Shown: positions 8,741-18,384, counted from the stretch's first letter. The stretch is 64,000 nt of DNA from Paraburkholderia sp. ZP32-5 (GCF_021390495.1 NZ_JAJEJP010000001.1:992001-1056000), one strand, 5' to 3'. Numbers and translations are program-made. Notes: generated by a model not told the origin, from the letters alone.

Positions 8741-10504
8741 ATGGACGCACACAGCCCGTCTCCCCGCGAAGCACGGACCGCGAACGGCGCGCAACGCTGG
8801 CTGCGTTGGCTGCCGGGTGTGTCGATGCTCAGGGAGTATCAGCTCAAATGGCTGCCCAACGACCTGGTCGCCGGACTGGTATTGACCACCATGCTGGTGC
8901 CGGTCGGCATCGCCTACGCGGCGGCGTCCGGCGTGCCGGGGGTGTACGGGCTCTACGCGACGATCGTGCCGCTGCTCGTGTACGCGCTGTTCGGCCCGAG
9001 CAAGATTCTGGTGCTGGGTCCCGACTCTTCGCTCGCGGCGCCGATTCTCGCGGTCGTCGTGCAGGTCGCGGCGGGCGATCCGTCGCGCGCGATCGCGACG
9101 GCCAGCATGATGGCGATCGTTTCCGGTGTGTTCTGTATCGTCGCCGGGCTGCTGCGGCTCGGCTTCATTACCGAACTGCTGTCGAAGCCGATTCGCTATG
9201 GCTACATGAACGGCATTGCGCTGGCCGTGCTGATCAGCCAGTTGCCGAAGCTGTTCGCCATCTCGATCGAAGAGCGTGGACCGGTGCAGGACATCGTGAG
9301 CCTCGTGCAGGCGATCGGCGCCGGCAAGGCGAACTGGTACAGCTTCGCGGTGGGCGCGGGAAGTCTTCTGCTGATCTTCTTTCTCAAGCGCTTCGAGAAG
9401 CTGCCGGGCATCCTGATCGCGGTGATCGTCGCGACGCTGTGCGTGACCGCATTCAAGCTGGACAGCGTCGGCGTCAAGGTGCTGGGCACGATCCCGCAGG
9501 GGCTGCCGACCTTCTCACTGCCCTGGTTTAGCGATGCCGACCTGACCAGGATCGCGCTCGGCGGCTGCGCGGTCGCGTTGATCTCGTTCGCGGATACCAG
9601 CGTGCTGTCGCGAACCTTCGCCGCGCGCTTTCATAGCCGCGTGGACCCCAATCAGGAGATGGTCGGGCTCGGCGCCGCCAACCTCGCAGCCGGGCTGTTC
9701 CAGGGTTTTCCGATCAGCAGCAGTTCATCGCGCACGCCGGTCGCCGAGGCAGCCGGCGCGCGCACGCAAGTCACCGGCGTGGTGGGTGCGCTGGCCGTCG
9801 CGGCGCTGCTGCTGCTCGCGCCCAATCTGATGCGCTATCTGCCCAACAGCGCGCTCGCCGCGGTCGTCATCGCGGCGGCGATCGGTCTGTTCGAGATCAC
9901 GGATCTGAAGCGCATTTATCGCATCCAGCAATGGGAGTTCTGGCTATCGATTGCCTGCTTTGCCGGCGTCGCCGCGTTCGGCGCGATTCCGGGCATCTGC
10001 GTCGCGGTGGTGATCGCGGTCATCGAATTTCTGTGGGACGGCTGGCGGCCGCACTACGCGGTGCTCGGGCGCGTGGAAGGTTTGCGCGGCTATCACGATC
10101 TGAAGCGCTATCCGCATGCCGAGCGGATCCCCGGGCTGATGCTGTTTCGTTGGGACGCGCCGCTGTTCTTCGCGAACGCCGAGCTGTTTCAGCAGCGCCT
10201 GCTCGAAGCGGTCGCCGACTCGCCGCCGCCGATACGGCGCGTGGTGGTGGCGGCCGAACCGGTGACCAGTGTCGACGTGACCTCCGCCGACATGCTGCGC
10301 GAGCTGACGCGCACGCTCGCCGCGCAGGGCATTGCGCTGCATTTCGCGGAGATGAAGGATCCGGTTCGCGACAAGCTCAGGCGCTTCGAGCTGTCGGACC
10401 TGATCGGCGACGCGTGCTTTCATCCGACCGTCAGCAGCGCGGTCGATGACTATATCGGCGGCTCGGATGATGCGCGGCATGGCGAGCGCGACGATGACGC
10501 GTAG
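8741..10504 (+). CDS. SulP-family anion transporter with STAS domain
   Basis: The 587-residue protein has the SLC26/SulP layout: about ten to fourteen membrane helices over residues ~30-430 and a cytoplasmic STAS domain at ~455-560. The family motif region VLTTMLVPVGIAYAAASGVP and the conserved FQGFPISSSSSRTPVAEAAG are present; the STAS part includes EPVTSVDVTSADMLREL. Such carriers import sulfate, bicarbonate or dicarboxylates; the substrate cannot be told from sequence. ATG 8741 places the first residues just ahead of the conserved LREYQLKWLPNDLVAG segment. The gene stands alone. Confidence 0.9.
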   Translation: MDAHSPSPREARTANGAQRWLRWLPGVSMLREYQLKWLPNDLVAGLVLTTMLVPVGIAYAAASGVPGVYGLYATIVPLLVYALFGPSKILVLGPDSSLAAPILAVVVQVAAGDPSRAIATASMMAIVSGVFCIVAGLLRLGFITELLSKPIRYGYMNGIALAVLISQLPKLFAISIEERGPVQDIVSLVQAIGAGKANWYSFAVGAGSLLLIFFLKRFEKLPGILIAVIVATLCVTAFKLDSVGVKVLGTIPQGLPTFSLPWFSDADLTRIALGGCAVALISFADTSVLSRTFAARFHSRVDPNQEMVGLGAANLAAGLFQGFPISSSSSRTPVAEAAGARTQVTGVVGALAVAALLLLAPNLMRYLPNSALAAVVIAAAIGLFEITDLKRIYRIQQWEFWLSIACFAGVAAFGAIPGICVAVVIAVIEFLWDGWRPHYAVLGRVEGLRGYHDLKRYPHAERIPGLMLFRWDAPLFFANAELFQQRLLEAVADSPPPIRRVVVAAEPVTSVDVTSADMLRELTRTLAAQGIALHFAEMKDPVRDKLRRFELSDLIGDACFHPTVSSAVDDYIGGSDDARHGERDDDA

Positions 10505-10935
10505 CGGTGATTCGAGCGCGGTTCTTTCGGCCCTCGAACAGCCTCAACGGCGACGCGCAAGGCGTCCTGTCTGATCGCATCCGCTATGCAATCTTGTGCC
10601 GGAATTTCGTTGAGCACATTCAATAATCGTAATCCTGCCAGATGAGACTGAAGTAATCTGAGCGCTAGCCAGCTCGCCAGGCGAGCTTGTCGCGCCACGT
10701 GGGTAAAACGCAGCCGAGCTGCTACCTCCCACATCTGTACGAGCACATTCGCCGTGCTGCCACACACTGCAATCGCGCAATGACATAGCAAATCGCCTTT
10801 CCCGAAGGCGCCAGGTCTATCCGTGTTTACGAGACAAAAACAAAACTGATAACATAAAAAAATCTCGTATAATGAGACTTAACGCAGCGATGCAAGGGTT
10901 CGTCGCGGCGTCCCAGCATAAAAACGGAGACGACT
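10505..10935. other. Intergenic region upstream of the aromatic-acid MFS gene
   Basis: No credible gene is visible. A near-perfect palindrome AGCTCGCC-A-GGCGAGCT lies at 10671-10687. A promoter-like element with an embedded dyad is listed separately near 10868. The right end is AT-rich, as expected for a regulated promoter. Confidence 0.4.
10845..10877 (+). promoter_or_regulatory. Putative promoter with TCTC-TATAAT-GAGA dyad
   Basis: A consensus -10 box TATAAT (10868-10873) sits inside the dyad TCTC-N7-GAGA (10863-10877). The sequence 16-17 bases upstream (CTGATA) is a poor -35. A further ACGAGA at 10829-10834 mirrors TCTCGT at 10863-10868. The next gene starts ~60 bases downstream. A regulator bound at the dyad would occlude the promoter; the regulator is unknown, with the IclR gene of this block one candidate. 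Confidence 0.5.
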
Positions 10936-12345
10936 TTGCCGCAGACTTTCCCCGAACGGGTCAGCGTTCAGGCTTTCGTGGACGCCCAACCCCTTGGCCG
11001 CTATCACTGGCGCATCTTCACGCTGTGCGCGCTGTGTCTGGTATTCGACGGCTTCGATGCGCAGGCAATGGGTTTCGTTGCTCCCGGCGTGCGCGAGTCG
11101 CTGCATCTTCCGGCGGCGAGTCTCGGCCCGATCTTCAGCGCGAGCCTGGTCGGTATGTTGATCGGCGCGCTGATATTGGGAATTCTGGCGGACCGCATCG
11201 GCCGGCGCCCGGTGCTGATCGCCGCGCTGGCGTTCTGCGGCGCGACGATGATCGCCACCGCGGGCGCGCACAGCGCGCAGCAACTACTGGCGGCGCGTTT
11301 TACGACCGGCCTCGGTCTGGGCACGCTACTGCCCACCGCGCTCGCGATGACCGCCGAATTCAGCCCGAAGCGTTACCGCGCGACCATCGTCATGTTGATG
11401 TCGTTGGGCCTCGTGTCGGGTGCCGTGGTCGGCGGCGTGCTTGCTTCATGGCTGGTGCCCGCGTTCGGCTGGCAGGCGGTGTTCCTGCTCGCGGGCATCG
11501 TATCGCTCGCCGGTGCATTGGCATTGCTGCTGATGATGCCCGAGTCGATCCAGTTCCTCGCCGCTAACGAAAGGGCGCCGTTCGAGCGCACCACGCGCGT
11601 CGCGCGCGCTTTATCGGGCGATCTCACACTAGCGCGGCTGAACTGGTTCAGCGAACGCGCGGCCGATACCCACGCGGCCGACGGCGATGTACGCGTGAGC
11701 CGGCTGTTCAGGAACGGCTACGCGTTGACCACGTTCTCGCTGTGGCTGCTCAACTTCGCCAATCTGCTCGACCTGTATTTCCTGTCGAACTGGCTGCCCA
11801 CACTGCTGAAAGAGGCGGGACTGCCGCTGCGCGTCGCGGTGATCGCGAGCGCAGTGCTGCAGGCCGGCGGTATTCCCGCCACGGTGCTGCTCGGCTTCGG
11901 CACGAGACGCGTCGCGCTCGGCCGTCTGTTGATCGGCAATTTCATCGTGGGTGCGTTGGCTATGGCGGTCATCGGCGGTGTCGTGAACAGCAGCGTGCCG
12001 TTGCTGTTCGCCGCGATTTTTGTGTCCGGCTTTTGCGTGGTCGGCGGCCAGTCGGGCGTGAATGCGCTCGGCGCGCAGTGCTATCCCGCGCAGATCAGAA
12101 GCACCGGCATGGGCTGGGCATCCGGCATCGGACGGTTCGGCTCGGTGGCCGGCCCGATCGTCGGCGGCGCGCTGCTGGCGCTCGGCTGGGGCGTGCGGCC
12201 GGTCTTTTTCGGCGCGGCGTTGGCCGGTGCGTTGTCGGTCGCCGCGGTGCTGCTTCTCGGTCTGGGTACGCGGCTGATCCGCGCGGGCGGCGCGGCTGAT
12301 GTCGCTCATGCGCCGGCATCGCGCACGCCGATTCCACCGCTCTGA
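10936..12345 (+). CDS. MFS transporter, aromatic acid:H+ symporter (AAHS) type
   Basis: A 469-residue, 12-helix MFS protein. The first loop carries GILADRIGRRPVLI, the MFS A-motif, and helix 1 has CLVFDGFDAQAMGFVAPG, the D-G-F/Y-D pattern typical of AAHS importers such as BenK and PcaK. It most likely takes up an aromatic acid across the inner membrane. The start is TTG 10936, supported by a ribosome site (ACGGAGA) 5 bases upstream. The gene opens the catabolic block and is followed by a porin, giving a plausible outer/inner membrane uptake pair. Confidence 0.85.
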   Translation: MPQTFPERVSVQAFVDAQPLGRYHWRIFTLCALCLVFDGFDAQAMGFVAPGVRESLHLPAASLGPIFSASLVGMLIGALILGILADRIGRRPVLIAALAFCGATMIATAGAHSAQQLLAARFTTGLGLGTLLPTALAMTAEFSPKRYRATIVMLMSLGLVSGAVVGGVLASWLVPAFGWQAVFLLAGIVSLAGALALLLMMPESIQFLAANERAPFERTTRVARALSGDLTLARLNWFSERAADTHAADGDVRVSRLFRNGYALTTFSLWLLNFANLLDLYFLSNWLPTLLKEAGLPLRVAVIASAVLQAGGIPATVLLGFGTRRVALGRLLIGNFIVGALAMAVIGGVVNSSVPLLFAAIFVSGFCVVGGQSGVNALGAQCYPAQIRSTGMGWASGIGRFGSVAGPIVGGALLALGWGVRPVFFGAALAGALSVAAVLLLGLGTRLIRAGGAADVAHAPASRTPIPPL

Positions 12346-12492
12346 TTGGCAATTGCTTTCGCAACTGTTTTGACCGGCGTCGCCGCGCGTACGCCGTCGC
12401 CCAGGTTCGCGCAAGTCCCGTTCGCGTGATTCACGCGAGGCGTGAGCCGCATTCGTCTGCTGTCCCCGCTAACCATTCCAACGCAATCAAGA

Positions 12493-13647
12493 ATGAAAAA
12501 GCCTCTCTATCTCGCAGCGGTCGTCGGTATGTTCTCGTCGCCGTTGTATGCGCAAAGCAGCGTGACGCTGTACGGCGCGATCGATAACGGTCTGAGCTAC
12601 ATCTCCAACTCGGGCGGCAAGTCGCTCGTGTCGGCGACGACCAACAACATCTACGGCAGCCGCTGGGGCCTGCTGGGCTCGGAGGATCTCGGCGGCGGCA
12701 TGCGCGCGATCTTCCAGCTCGAAAACGGCTTCAACGCGATGAACGGCACGATCACGCAGGGCGGCACGCTGTTCGGGCGCCAGGCCTATGCCGGACTGAG
12801 CGGCGACTTCGGGAAGATTACGCTGGGGCGCCAATACGATTCCGTCGGCGACTTCGTTGGACAGTTCGGCGCGGCGTCGCAATGGGCGGGCGACCGCGGC
12901 AACCATCCGGGCGATCTCGACAATCTGCACGGCACTAACCGCACCAACAACGCGGTCAAGTACTTGAGCCCGAAATACGCCGGCTTCACGTTCGGCGGCA
13001 TGTACAGCTTCGGCGGCGTGGCGGGGCAGATGGCGCGCAACCAGATCTGGTCGATCGGGACCGGCTATGCGAACGGTCCGCTGGCATTGGGCGCAGGGTA
13101 TCTGAACATCAGAAACCCGAACTATTCGTTCTTCGGCGATACCCAGACCGGCAGCCTCACCGCGTCGAACATGACCAACCTCACGTATTCGGGGTATGCG
13201 TCGGCGGGCATCCAGGAAATCTTCGCGCTCGGCGGCCGCTATTCGTTCAGCGACAGCTTCAGGGTCAGCGCGACGTACAGCAACACCCGCTTCGGCGACC
13301 TCGGCGCAGAGCCGGGCATTCCGAATCTCGCGCCGCGCGGCTCGACGGCGATTTTCAACAACGCCGAAATCAACATGACGTATTTCGTGGTGCCCACGGT
13401 GGCGCTGTCCGCGGCCTACGACTACACGAAAGGCGCGGGCGTCAACGATGCGCTGTATCACCAGCTTTCCGTCGGTGCGGACTATTTCCTCTCCAAGACA
13501 ACGGATCTCTATCTGACCGGCTTCTGGCAGCACGCGGCCGGCACCGATTCGACCGGCAAGCCTGCCCGCGCGACGATCACCGGTCTGTCGCCGTCATCCA
13601 ACGCGAACCAGATCGAAGTCAATGCGGGGATCCGCCACAAGTTCTGA
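12493..13647 (+). CDS. Gram-negative porin (Burkholderia OpcP/Omp38-like)
   Basis: The 384-residue precursor has a signal peptide (MKKPLYLAAVVGMFSSPLYA then QSS) and the family start SSVTLYGAIDNGLSYISN. Other family marks are SRWGLLGSEDLGGGMRAIFQLENG, split over the expected positions, GRQAYAGL, and a terminal beta strand ending in HKF. It would form a trimeric 16-stranded outer-membrane channel. ATG 12493 is fixed by the signal peptide. Its place between an aromatic-acid importer and catabolic genes suggests a substrate-related channel. Confidence 0.92.
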   Translation: MKKPLYLAAVVGMFSSPLYAQSSVTLYGAIDNGLSYISNSGGKSLVSATTNNIYGSRWGLLGSEDLGGGMRAIFQLENGFNAMNGTITQGGTLFGRQAYAGLSGDFGKITLGRQYDSVGDFVGQFGAASQWAGDRGNHPGDLDNLHGTNRTNNAVKYLSPKYAGFTFGGMYSFGGVAGQMARNQIWSIGTGYANGPLALGAGYLNIRNPNYSFFGDTQTGSLTASNMTNLTYSGYASAGIQEIFALGGRYSFSDSFRVSATYSNTRFGDLGAEPGIPNLAPRGSTAIFNNAEINMTYFVVPTVALSAAYDYTKGAGVNDALYHQLSVGADYFLSKTTDLYLTGFWQHAAGTDSTGKPARATITGLSPSSNANQIEVNAGIRHKF

Positions 13648-13711
13648 TCCGAGCGCCCGCGCGATGCGTTGAATATGCGTTGAATATTCCCAACCCAATC
13701 CTGGAGAAGCG

Positions 13712-14458
13712 ATGAACACCACCCCAACAGTCAACCAGACGGCTTCGGAAAGCCATCTGCGCGAGCAGGTCGCCGCTTGCACGTTGATGCTCAACGAACT
13801 CGAGATTCTCGGCTACAGCGGTCACGTCAGCGCGCGCCTGCAGGGCGATCGCATCCTGATCCAGTCGTTCGACCAGAGTCGCGCGGCGCTCAAACCCGAC
13901 ATGCTGCTGATCTGCGATCTGGATGGCCGCATGCTGTCGGGCCCGGACGGTCAGCGTCCGCCGGCCGAAGTGTTCCTGCACACCGAAATCCTGCGCGTGC
14001 GCCCCGACGTCAATTCGGTCGCGCATTTTCATCATGACCGGACCACGGTTTTCACATTGGCGGACGGTCCGCGTCTCGTGGCGATCAAGAACCACGCGGT
14101 GCGCTGGGCGTCCGGCATTCCGGTCCACGCCGACCCGAGCCATGTGAACACGGCCGCGCGAGGACGCGCGCTGGCCGCGACGCTCGGCGAGCATCACGCG
14201 GCGCTGATTCGCGCGCACGGCCAGGTGGTGGTCGCCGAGAGCATCCCCGCGTTGCTGATCGATTGCGTGCATTTCGTCGAGAACGCGGTCGCGATGTACG
14301 ACGCGGCCTTGCTGGGTCGCGTGCTGGCGCTGAGCGACGATGAAATCGAGTCGTTCAAGCGCGATCTGAAGCGCGACAAACATATCTCGAAGCTGTGGAC
14401 CTACTACGTCGGGCGTGCCCGCGCACAAGGACTGCTGCCGTCCGACTGGAGCCTGTAA
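13712..14458 (+). CDS. Class II aldolase/adducin-fold protein, copy 1
   Basis: A 248-residue protein of the class II aldolase/adducin family. Metal ligands are visible as the H-x-H of VAHFHHDRT and the later His of IRAHGQVVVAES; the acid/base Glu is in RPPAEVFLHTEILR. The fold includes L-fuculose-phosphate aldolase but also aromatic decarboxylases such as the 3,4-dihydroxyphthalate decarboxylase PhtC. In this aromatic block a decarboxylase or C-C lyase role is more likely than sugar metabolism. A ribosome site GGAGA precedes ATG 13712. The stop abuts the next ATG, so it is co-translated with the MFS gene. Confidence 0.82.
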   Translation: MNTTPTVNQTASESHLREQVAACTLMLNELEILGYSGHVSARLQGDRILIQSFDQSRAALKPDMLLICDLDGRMLSGPDGQRPPAEVFLHTEILRVRPDVNSVAHFHHDRTTVFTLADGPRLVAIKNHAVRWASGIPVHADPSHVNTAARGRALAATLGEHHAALIRAHGQVVVAESIPALLIDCVHFVENAVAMYDAALLGRVLALSDDEIESFKRDLKRDKHISKLWTYYVGRARAQGLLPSDWSL

Positions 14459-15883
14459 ATGTCCGACGACACCGTTCAGTCAGGCGTGGTTCGCGTCACG
14501 CAACTGGTCGACGAGCAACGCATCGGCCGCTTCCTGATCAGCATCATGGTGCTGGGCTTTCTATGCCAGATTGGCGACGGCTACGATCTCGCCGCCGCCG
14601 CGTATGCGGCCGTCGGTATCGCGCGCGACTGGCATATCGAGCGCTCGCTGCTCGCGCCGGTGTTCAGCGCGAGTCTCGTCGGCATGATGTTCGGCGCGCC
14701 GTTGTTCGGCTTCGTCGGCGACCGGTTCGGCCGGCGCGCCGCGATCATCGTGTGTTCGACGATGTGCGGGCTGTTCTCGCTGGCCACCGCCGGCGCGCAT
14801 TCGCTGCTCGCGCTCGCCGTGCTGCGCTTCTTTACCGGCATCGGGCTTGGCGGTCTGCCGACCAACACGATCGCGTTGATGGCCGAGTACGCCCCGGCTC
14901 GCGCGCGTGCCGTGCTGATCACGTTGATGTTCATGGGCATCACGCTGGGCGGCACCGTGCCGGCGGTCGTCGCGGCCCTCGTGCCGAACGTGACGTGGCA
15001 CCTGCTATTCCTGGTGGGCGGCGTACTGCCGATCGTCGCGGCGCTGCTGAATTTCGCGTTTCTGCCGGAATCGATGAAGTTCCTTGCGCTCAGGGATCCT
15101 CGTCATCCGCAACTGATCACGCTGGCGCGCCGGATGCGGCCGGAGTTGTCGTTGCCAGACAAGGCGAGCTTCATCATCGCGACCCGCAACGCGCAGCGCT
15201 TTGCGGTGCGGATGCTGTTCGAGGGCAAGCTGCGCTGGATCACGCCGCTCATCTGGATGTTGTTCATCACGAATCTGATGAGCAATTTCTTTCTCAACAG
15301 CTGGATGCCGACGCTGCTGCATGCGTCGGGACTGTCGCCCGCGCAGGCCGCGATTGCCGCGTCGATGTACTACTTCGGTGGCGTGGTCGGTGGTCTCGCG
15401 ATTGCGGTAGCGCTGGATCGCGGCATGCTCGGCATCGTCGGGGTGTTCATGCTGCTGGCTTGCCCGGCGGTCGCGTGGCTGGGCACGCCCGGGTTTTCGC
15501 CGGTGATGCTGAAGCTGTCGGTGTTTCTGGTGGGCGTGACGGTGCTGGGTAATCAGCTCGGCCTGAATTCGGTGGTGGGCTTGAGCTATCCGACCGCGAT
15601 TCGCGCGAACGGCACGGGCTGGGCGCTCGGGGTCGGCCGGGTCGGCGCGATTCTCGGGCCGCTGGTGGGCGGGCAGTTGATTCACGCGCAGTTGCCGTTG
15701 CGGCTGCTGTTCCTTGCGCCGATCGCGCCGCTCGCAATCGGCGCGGTGGCGGCGCTGATATTGCGGCCGCTGGCGCGCGACCGTTTCGCCAGAGTGGAGC
15801 CCGCGCAGGCGGCTGAAGAACGTGCTGCCGCGGAGGATGTTCATGCTGATGATGCCCACGCGGCTCGGGCGAAGTCTGCGTAG
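14459..15883 (+). CDS. MFS transporter, AAHS type, copy 2
   Basis: The 474-residue product begins at the base after the aldolase-like stop codon. Twelve membrane helices are predicted. The D-G-Y-D motif of helix 1 (CQIGDGYDLAAAAYAAVG) and loop GFVGDRFGRRAAIIV match aromatic-acid symporters. It is related to, but clearly diverged from, the first MFS gene of the block, so the two may import different aromatic acids. A strong terminator lies 29 bases after the stop. Confidence 0.87.
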   Translation: MSDDTVQSGVVRVTQLVDEQRIGRFLISIMVLGFLCQIGDGYDLAAAAYAAVGIARDWHIERSLLAPVFSASLVGMMFGAPLFGFVGDRFGRRAAIIVCSTMCGLFSLATAGAHSLLALAVLRFFTGIGLGGLPTNTIALMAEYAPARARAVLITLMFMGITLGGTVPAVVAALVPNVTWHLLFLVGGVLPIVAALLNFAFLPESMKFLALRDPRHPQLITLARRMRPELSLPDKASFIIATRNAQRFAVRMLFEGKLRWITPLIWMLFITNLMSNFFLNSWMPTLLHASGLSPAQAAIAASMYYFGGVVGGLAIAVALDRGMLGIVGVFMLLACPAVAWLGTPGFSPVMLKLSVFLVGVTVLGNQLGLNSVVGLSYPTAIRANGTGWALGVGRVGAILGPLVGGQLIHAQLPLRLLFLAPIAPLAIGAVAALILRPLARDRFARVEPAQAAEERAAAEDVHADDAHAARAKSA

Positions 15884-15912
15884 AAGTCTGGGTGGTTGTT
15901 GACGCGAAGTGG

Positions 15913-15948
15913 CGGCACCGGACGTGAGCGTCCGGTGCCGTTTTGTTT
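15913..15948. terminator. Terminator between the MFS and IclR genes
   Basis: A perfect 12-bp stem (CGGCACCGGACG / CGTCCGGTGCCG) with a TGAG loop is followed by TTTTGTTT. It terminates the rightward MFS transcript and lies at the 3' end of the convergent iclR-type gene. The opposite flank lacks a matching T-run. Confidence 0.9.
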
Positions 15949-15952
15949 GCTG

Positions 15953-16723
15953 CTAAGGCGCTGCGCTGCGCGAAATCGCATTAGAAACGATGCCCGCGCA
16001 AAACGTCACGCGCTCGGCCACGCGGCTGATCTCATCACTCTTCATCGACGCCTTGCCGATCGTGATGCTCAAGCTGCCGACGATCGCGCCTTCGCTGTCG
16101 AACACCGGCGCGGCAATACCGGTGACGCCGGCGGTGACCTGACCTTCGCTGACGTCCCAGCCGCGCTGGCGAATCTGCGCGAGGGTGGCGCGAACCTTCG
16201 CGAGCGAATCGCCGAGTTCCGCCTCCTTGAACTCCGCTTCGCGCTCCGCATAGAGGCGCGAAATGGCGCGCGTATGCATATGCGCGAGGATGATGCGCGA
16301 CGCCGCGCCTCTGAGCAGCGGGCGGTCGCGGCCGCGTTCATAGCCGCTGCTGAACGTCACGCTGGAGCCTTCCTGATGAACACACAGCACCTTGTCGCGA
16401 TAGCGGCGGCATAGCAGCACGACGCCGGGCACCGCACGCGCAAGCTCGGCCATGATCGGAATGCTCGCGACGATCAGCGGGTCCTGCGTACGCATCTTGT
16501 AGTCGAGCTCGGCGACACGCGGACCCAGCGTATAGCCGAGATCGGACAGCGAAGTAATCAGGCCCGCCTCGGACAGGATCTTGACGTAGCGATAGAGGGT
16601 CGAGCGCGTGAGTTTGAGTGCGTCGAGCATCTGATCGAAAGTCAGCCCGCTGCTGCTTGCTTCGATCAGATCGAGGACCGAAATCATCCTTTCGAGGCTG
16701 CTTTGTGAGGTTGCTGCTTGCAT
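15953..16723 (-). CDS. IclR-family transcriptional regulator
   Basis: The 256-residue protein has an N-terminal winged helix (LERMISVLDLIEASSSGLTF, then LKLTRSTLYRYVKILSEAGL) and a C-terminal effector domain (GVVLLCRRYRDKVLC, LRGAASRIILAHM, GVTGIAAPVFD). IclR proteins sense small aromatic or aliphatic acids. It is divergent from the dioxygenase operon across a 368-base gap and convergent with the upstream MFS gene, which makes it the probable local regulator. ATG 16723 matches the family start. Confidence 0.93.
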   Translation of the reverse strand: MQAATSQSSLERMISVLDLIEASSSGLTFDQMLDALKLTRSTLYRYVKILSEAGLITSLSDLGYTLGPRVAELDYKMRTQDPLIVASIPIMAELARAVPGVVLLCRRYRDKVLCVHQEGSSVTFSSGYERGRDRPLLRGAASRIILAHMHTRAISRLYAEREAEFKEAELGDSLAKVRATLAQIRQRGWDVSEGQVTAGVTGIAAPVFDSEGAIVGSLSITIGKASMKSDEISRVAERVTFCAGIVSNAISRSAAP

Positions 16724-17091
16724 AACCCTTGGGTTGGTTCGGAAGTCGTGACGAGGACCGGTGGCCTGACGCCGGTGTCGCGAAGTGAGCGCTTGAGGTG
16801 AGAGCGTTCATCCCGCAGTGTTGGATTGTGTCCATGCCGGTGATCCCGCATTGTACCCCGAATAATGTCGTGAAATTAGGCTTGTATCGGGCTTCCTTGC
16901 GCTGGCGCAGTACCGCTGCAGCAGGGAATGCGACCGACATGCGGCGCTCAAATTGAGATGGTGAACTGGTGAATGTTCCGAAAACTGCGCCAAGTTTGCC
17001 TAAAATATGACGATCAAAAATCCCATATTAAAAGAAATGTGGTTTATACTTTGCGCTCAACATTGATCCGGCAGGATGCGAGGAGTCGTGA
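16724..17091. promoter_or_regulatory. Divergent control region between iclR-type gene and dioxygenase operon
   Basis: This 368-base gap is AT-rich on the dioxygenase side. It holds a dyad AATATG-N14-CATATT (17004-17009 and 17024-17029) and a -10-like TATACT at 17045-17050 without a good -35. The dyad covers the expected -35 position, as in activator-dependent promoters. No small gene is supported here. Confidence 0.5.
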
Positions 17092-18384
17092 ATGGGCAGA
17101 GAAGGGCGGTACATCATCGATGACGCGGAGCGCAAGGTCTTCAAGCTGAACCGCGAAGTCCACGTTTCCGAAGATTTGCTTCGCGAAGAAGTAGCGAAGA
17201 TTTTTTCAAAATGCTGGATTTATGTTGGGCACGCCTCGGAAATCCCAAAACCCGGCGACTTCGTCACGCGGCGCGTGGCCGGCCGCCCGGTCATCTTCTG
17301 TCGCGACGGCAAGGGCAACGTGCAGTGCCTGTTCAATACGTGCCGGCATCGCGGCGCGACCGTCTGTACCGAGCGCGCCGGCAATACGCGGCGTTTCTTC
17401 TGCGTCTATCACGGCTGGAGCTACGGCAACGATGGCTCGCTCGCCCGCATTCCGGGTGACGACGCGTACGACGAAGGTTTCGAGAAAAGCGAATACGCGC
17501 TGAAGCGTCCCGCGCGCTTCGAGTCGTATCGCGACCTGTGGTTCATGTGCCTCGACGCGGACGCGGTGTCGCTCACCGACTATCTTGGCGCCGCCGTGAT
17601 GGACTACATCGACCTCGTATTCGAACAGTCGCCGTCGGGCCAGATGCAGGTGATTACCGGCTCGCAGGAATACGACGTCGAAGCGAACTGGAAGCTGATG
17701 GTCGAAAACAGCGTCGACGATTACCACCTGCCCACCACGCATTCGACGTGGCTGAATTTCATGAAGAACTCCGGTGTCGATATCGAACCGCCGCGAGAAG
17801 CCGGCCTCGTGCTGCCCACCAAGGGCTACGCAATCGATCTCGGCAACGGCCACTTCACGACCGACAACGTCAATTTCCGCGGCCGGCCGGTCGCGCGCTG
17901 GATTCCGCTGTACGGCGAAGAGGCGAAGGAGGAGATCGAGTCGATTCGCGCCGAACTGGTTGCGCGCCTCGGCGAAGAGCGCGCGGCGCGCGTCGCGGAT
18001 ACCAACCGCAATCTGGTGATCTTCCCGAATCTGGTGATCAACGACGGGTCGTCGGTGACGATCCGCACGTTCTATCCCGACGGGCCGGCGCGCATGCAGG
18101 TCACCGCGTGGGCGGCGGGCCCGGTGGAGGAATCGGAATCCGCGCGCGCGCGCCGGCTCGATGCATTCCTGACGTTCTACGGCCCCGGCGGCTTCGCGAC
18201 GCCGGACGACGTCGAAGCGCTGGAACTCGTGCAGCAGGGTCTCGCCAACTGGCAGGACGACCCGTGGTCCGAAATGTCGCGCGGTCTCAACAAGAGCGAG
18301 AGCGAGCAATTGAATAGTGACGAACATCATCTGCGCACGTTCTGGCGGCGCTGGAATGAACTGATGACCGGGAGCGCGCAATGA
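17092..18384 (+). CDS. Aromatic-ring-hydroxylating dioxygenase, alpha (catalytic) subunit
   Basis: A 430-residue Rieske oxygenase alpha subunit. The [2Fe-2S] ligands are C84-x-H86 (NTCRHRGATVC) and C104-x2-H107 (FFCVYHGWSYG). The mononuclear iron site is DDYHLPTTH (H212, H217), with the third ligand probably Asp ~372 in ATPDDVEAL; D209/D210 would bridge the two centres. The enzyme would add O2 to an aromatic ring using electrons from the ferredoxin and reductase encoded downstream. It feels closest to the benzoate/salicylate/anthranilate-like groups, but the substrate is not deducible. A ribosome site (GAGGAG) supports ATG 17092. Confidence 0.93.
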   Translation: MGREGRYIIDDAERKVFKLNREVHVSEDLLREEVAKIFSKCWIYVGHASEIPKPGDFVTRRVAGRPVIFCRDGKGNVQCLFNTCRHRGATVCTERAGNTRRFFCVYHGWSYGNDGSLARIPGDDAYDEGFEKSEYALKRPARFESYRDLWFMCLDADAVSLTDYLGAAVMDYIDLVFEQSPSGQMQVITGSQEYDVEANWKLMVENSVDDYHLPTTHSTWLNFMKNSGVDIEPPREAGLVLPTKGYAIDLGNGHFTTDNVNFRGRPVARWIPLYGEEAKEEIESIRAELVARLGEERAARVADTNRNLVIFPNLVINDGSSVTIRTFYPDGPARMQVTAWAAGPVEESESARARRLDAFLTFYGPGGFATPDDVEALELVQQGLANWQDDPWSEMSRGLNKSESEQLNSDEHHLRTFWRRWNELMTGSAQ

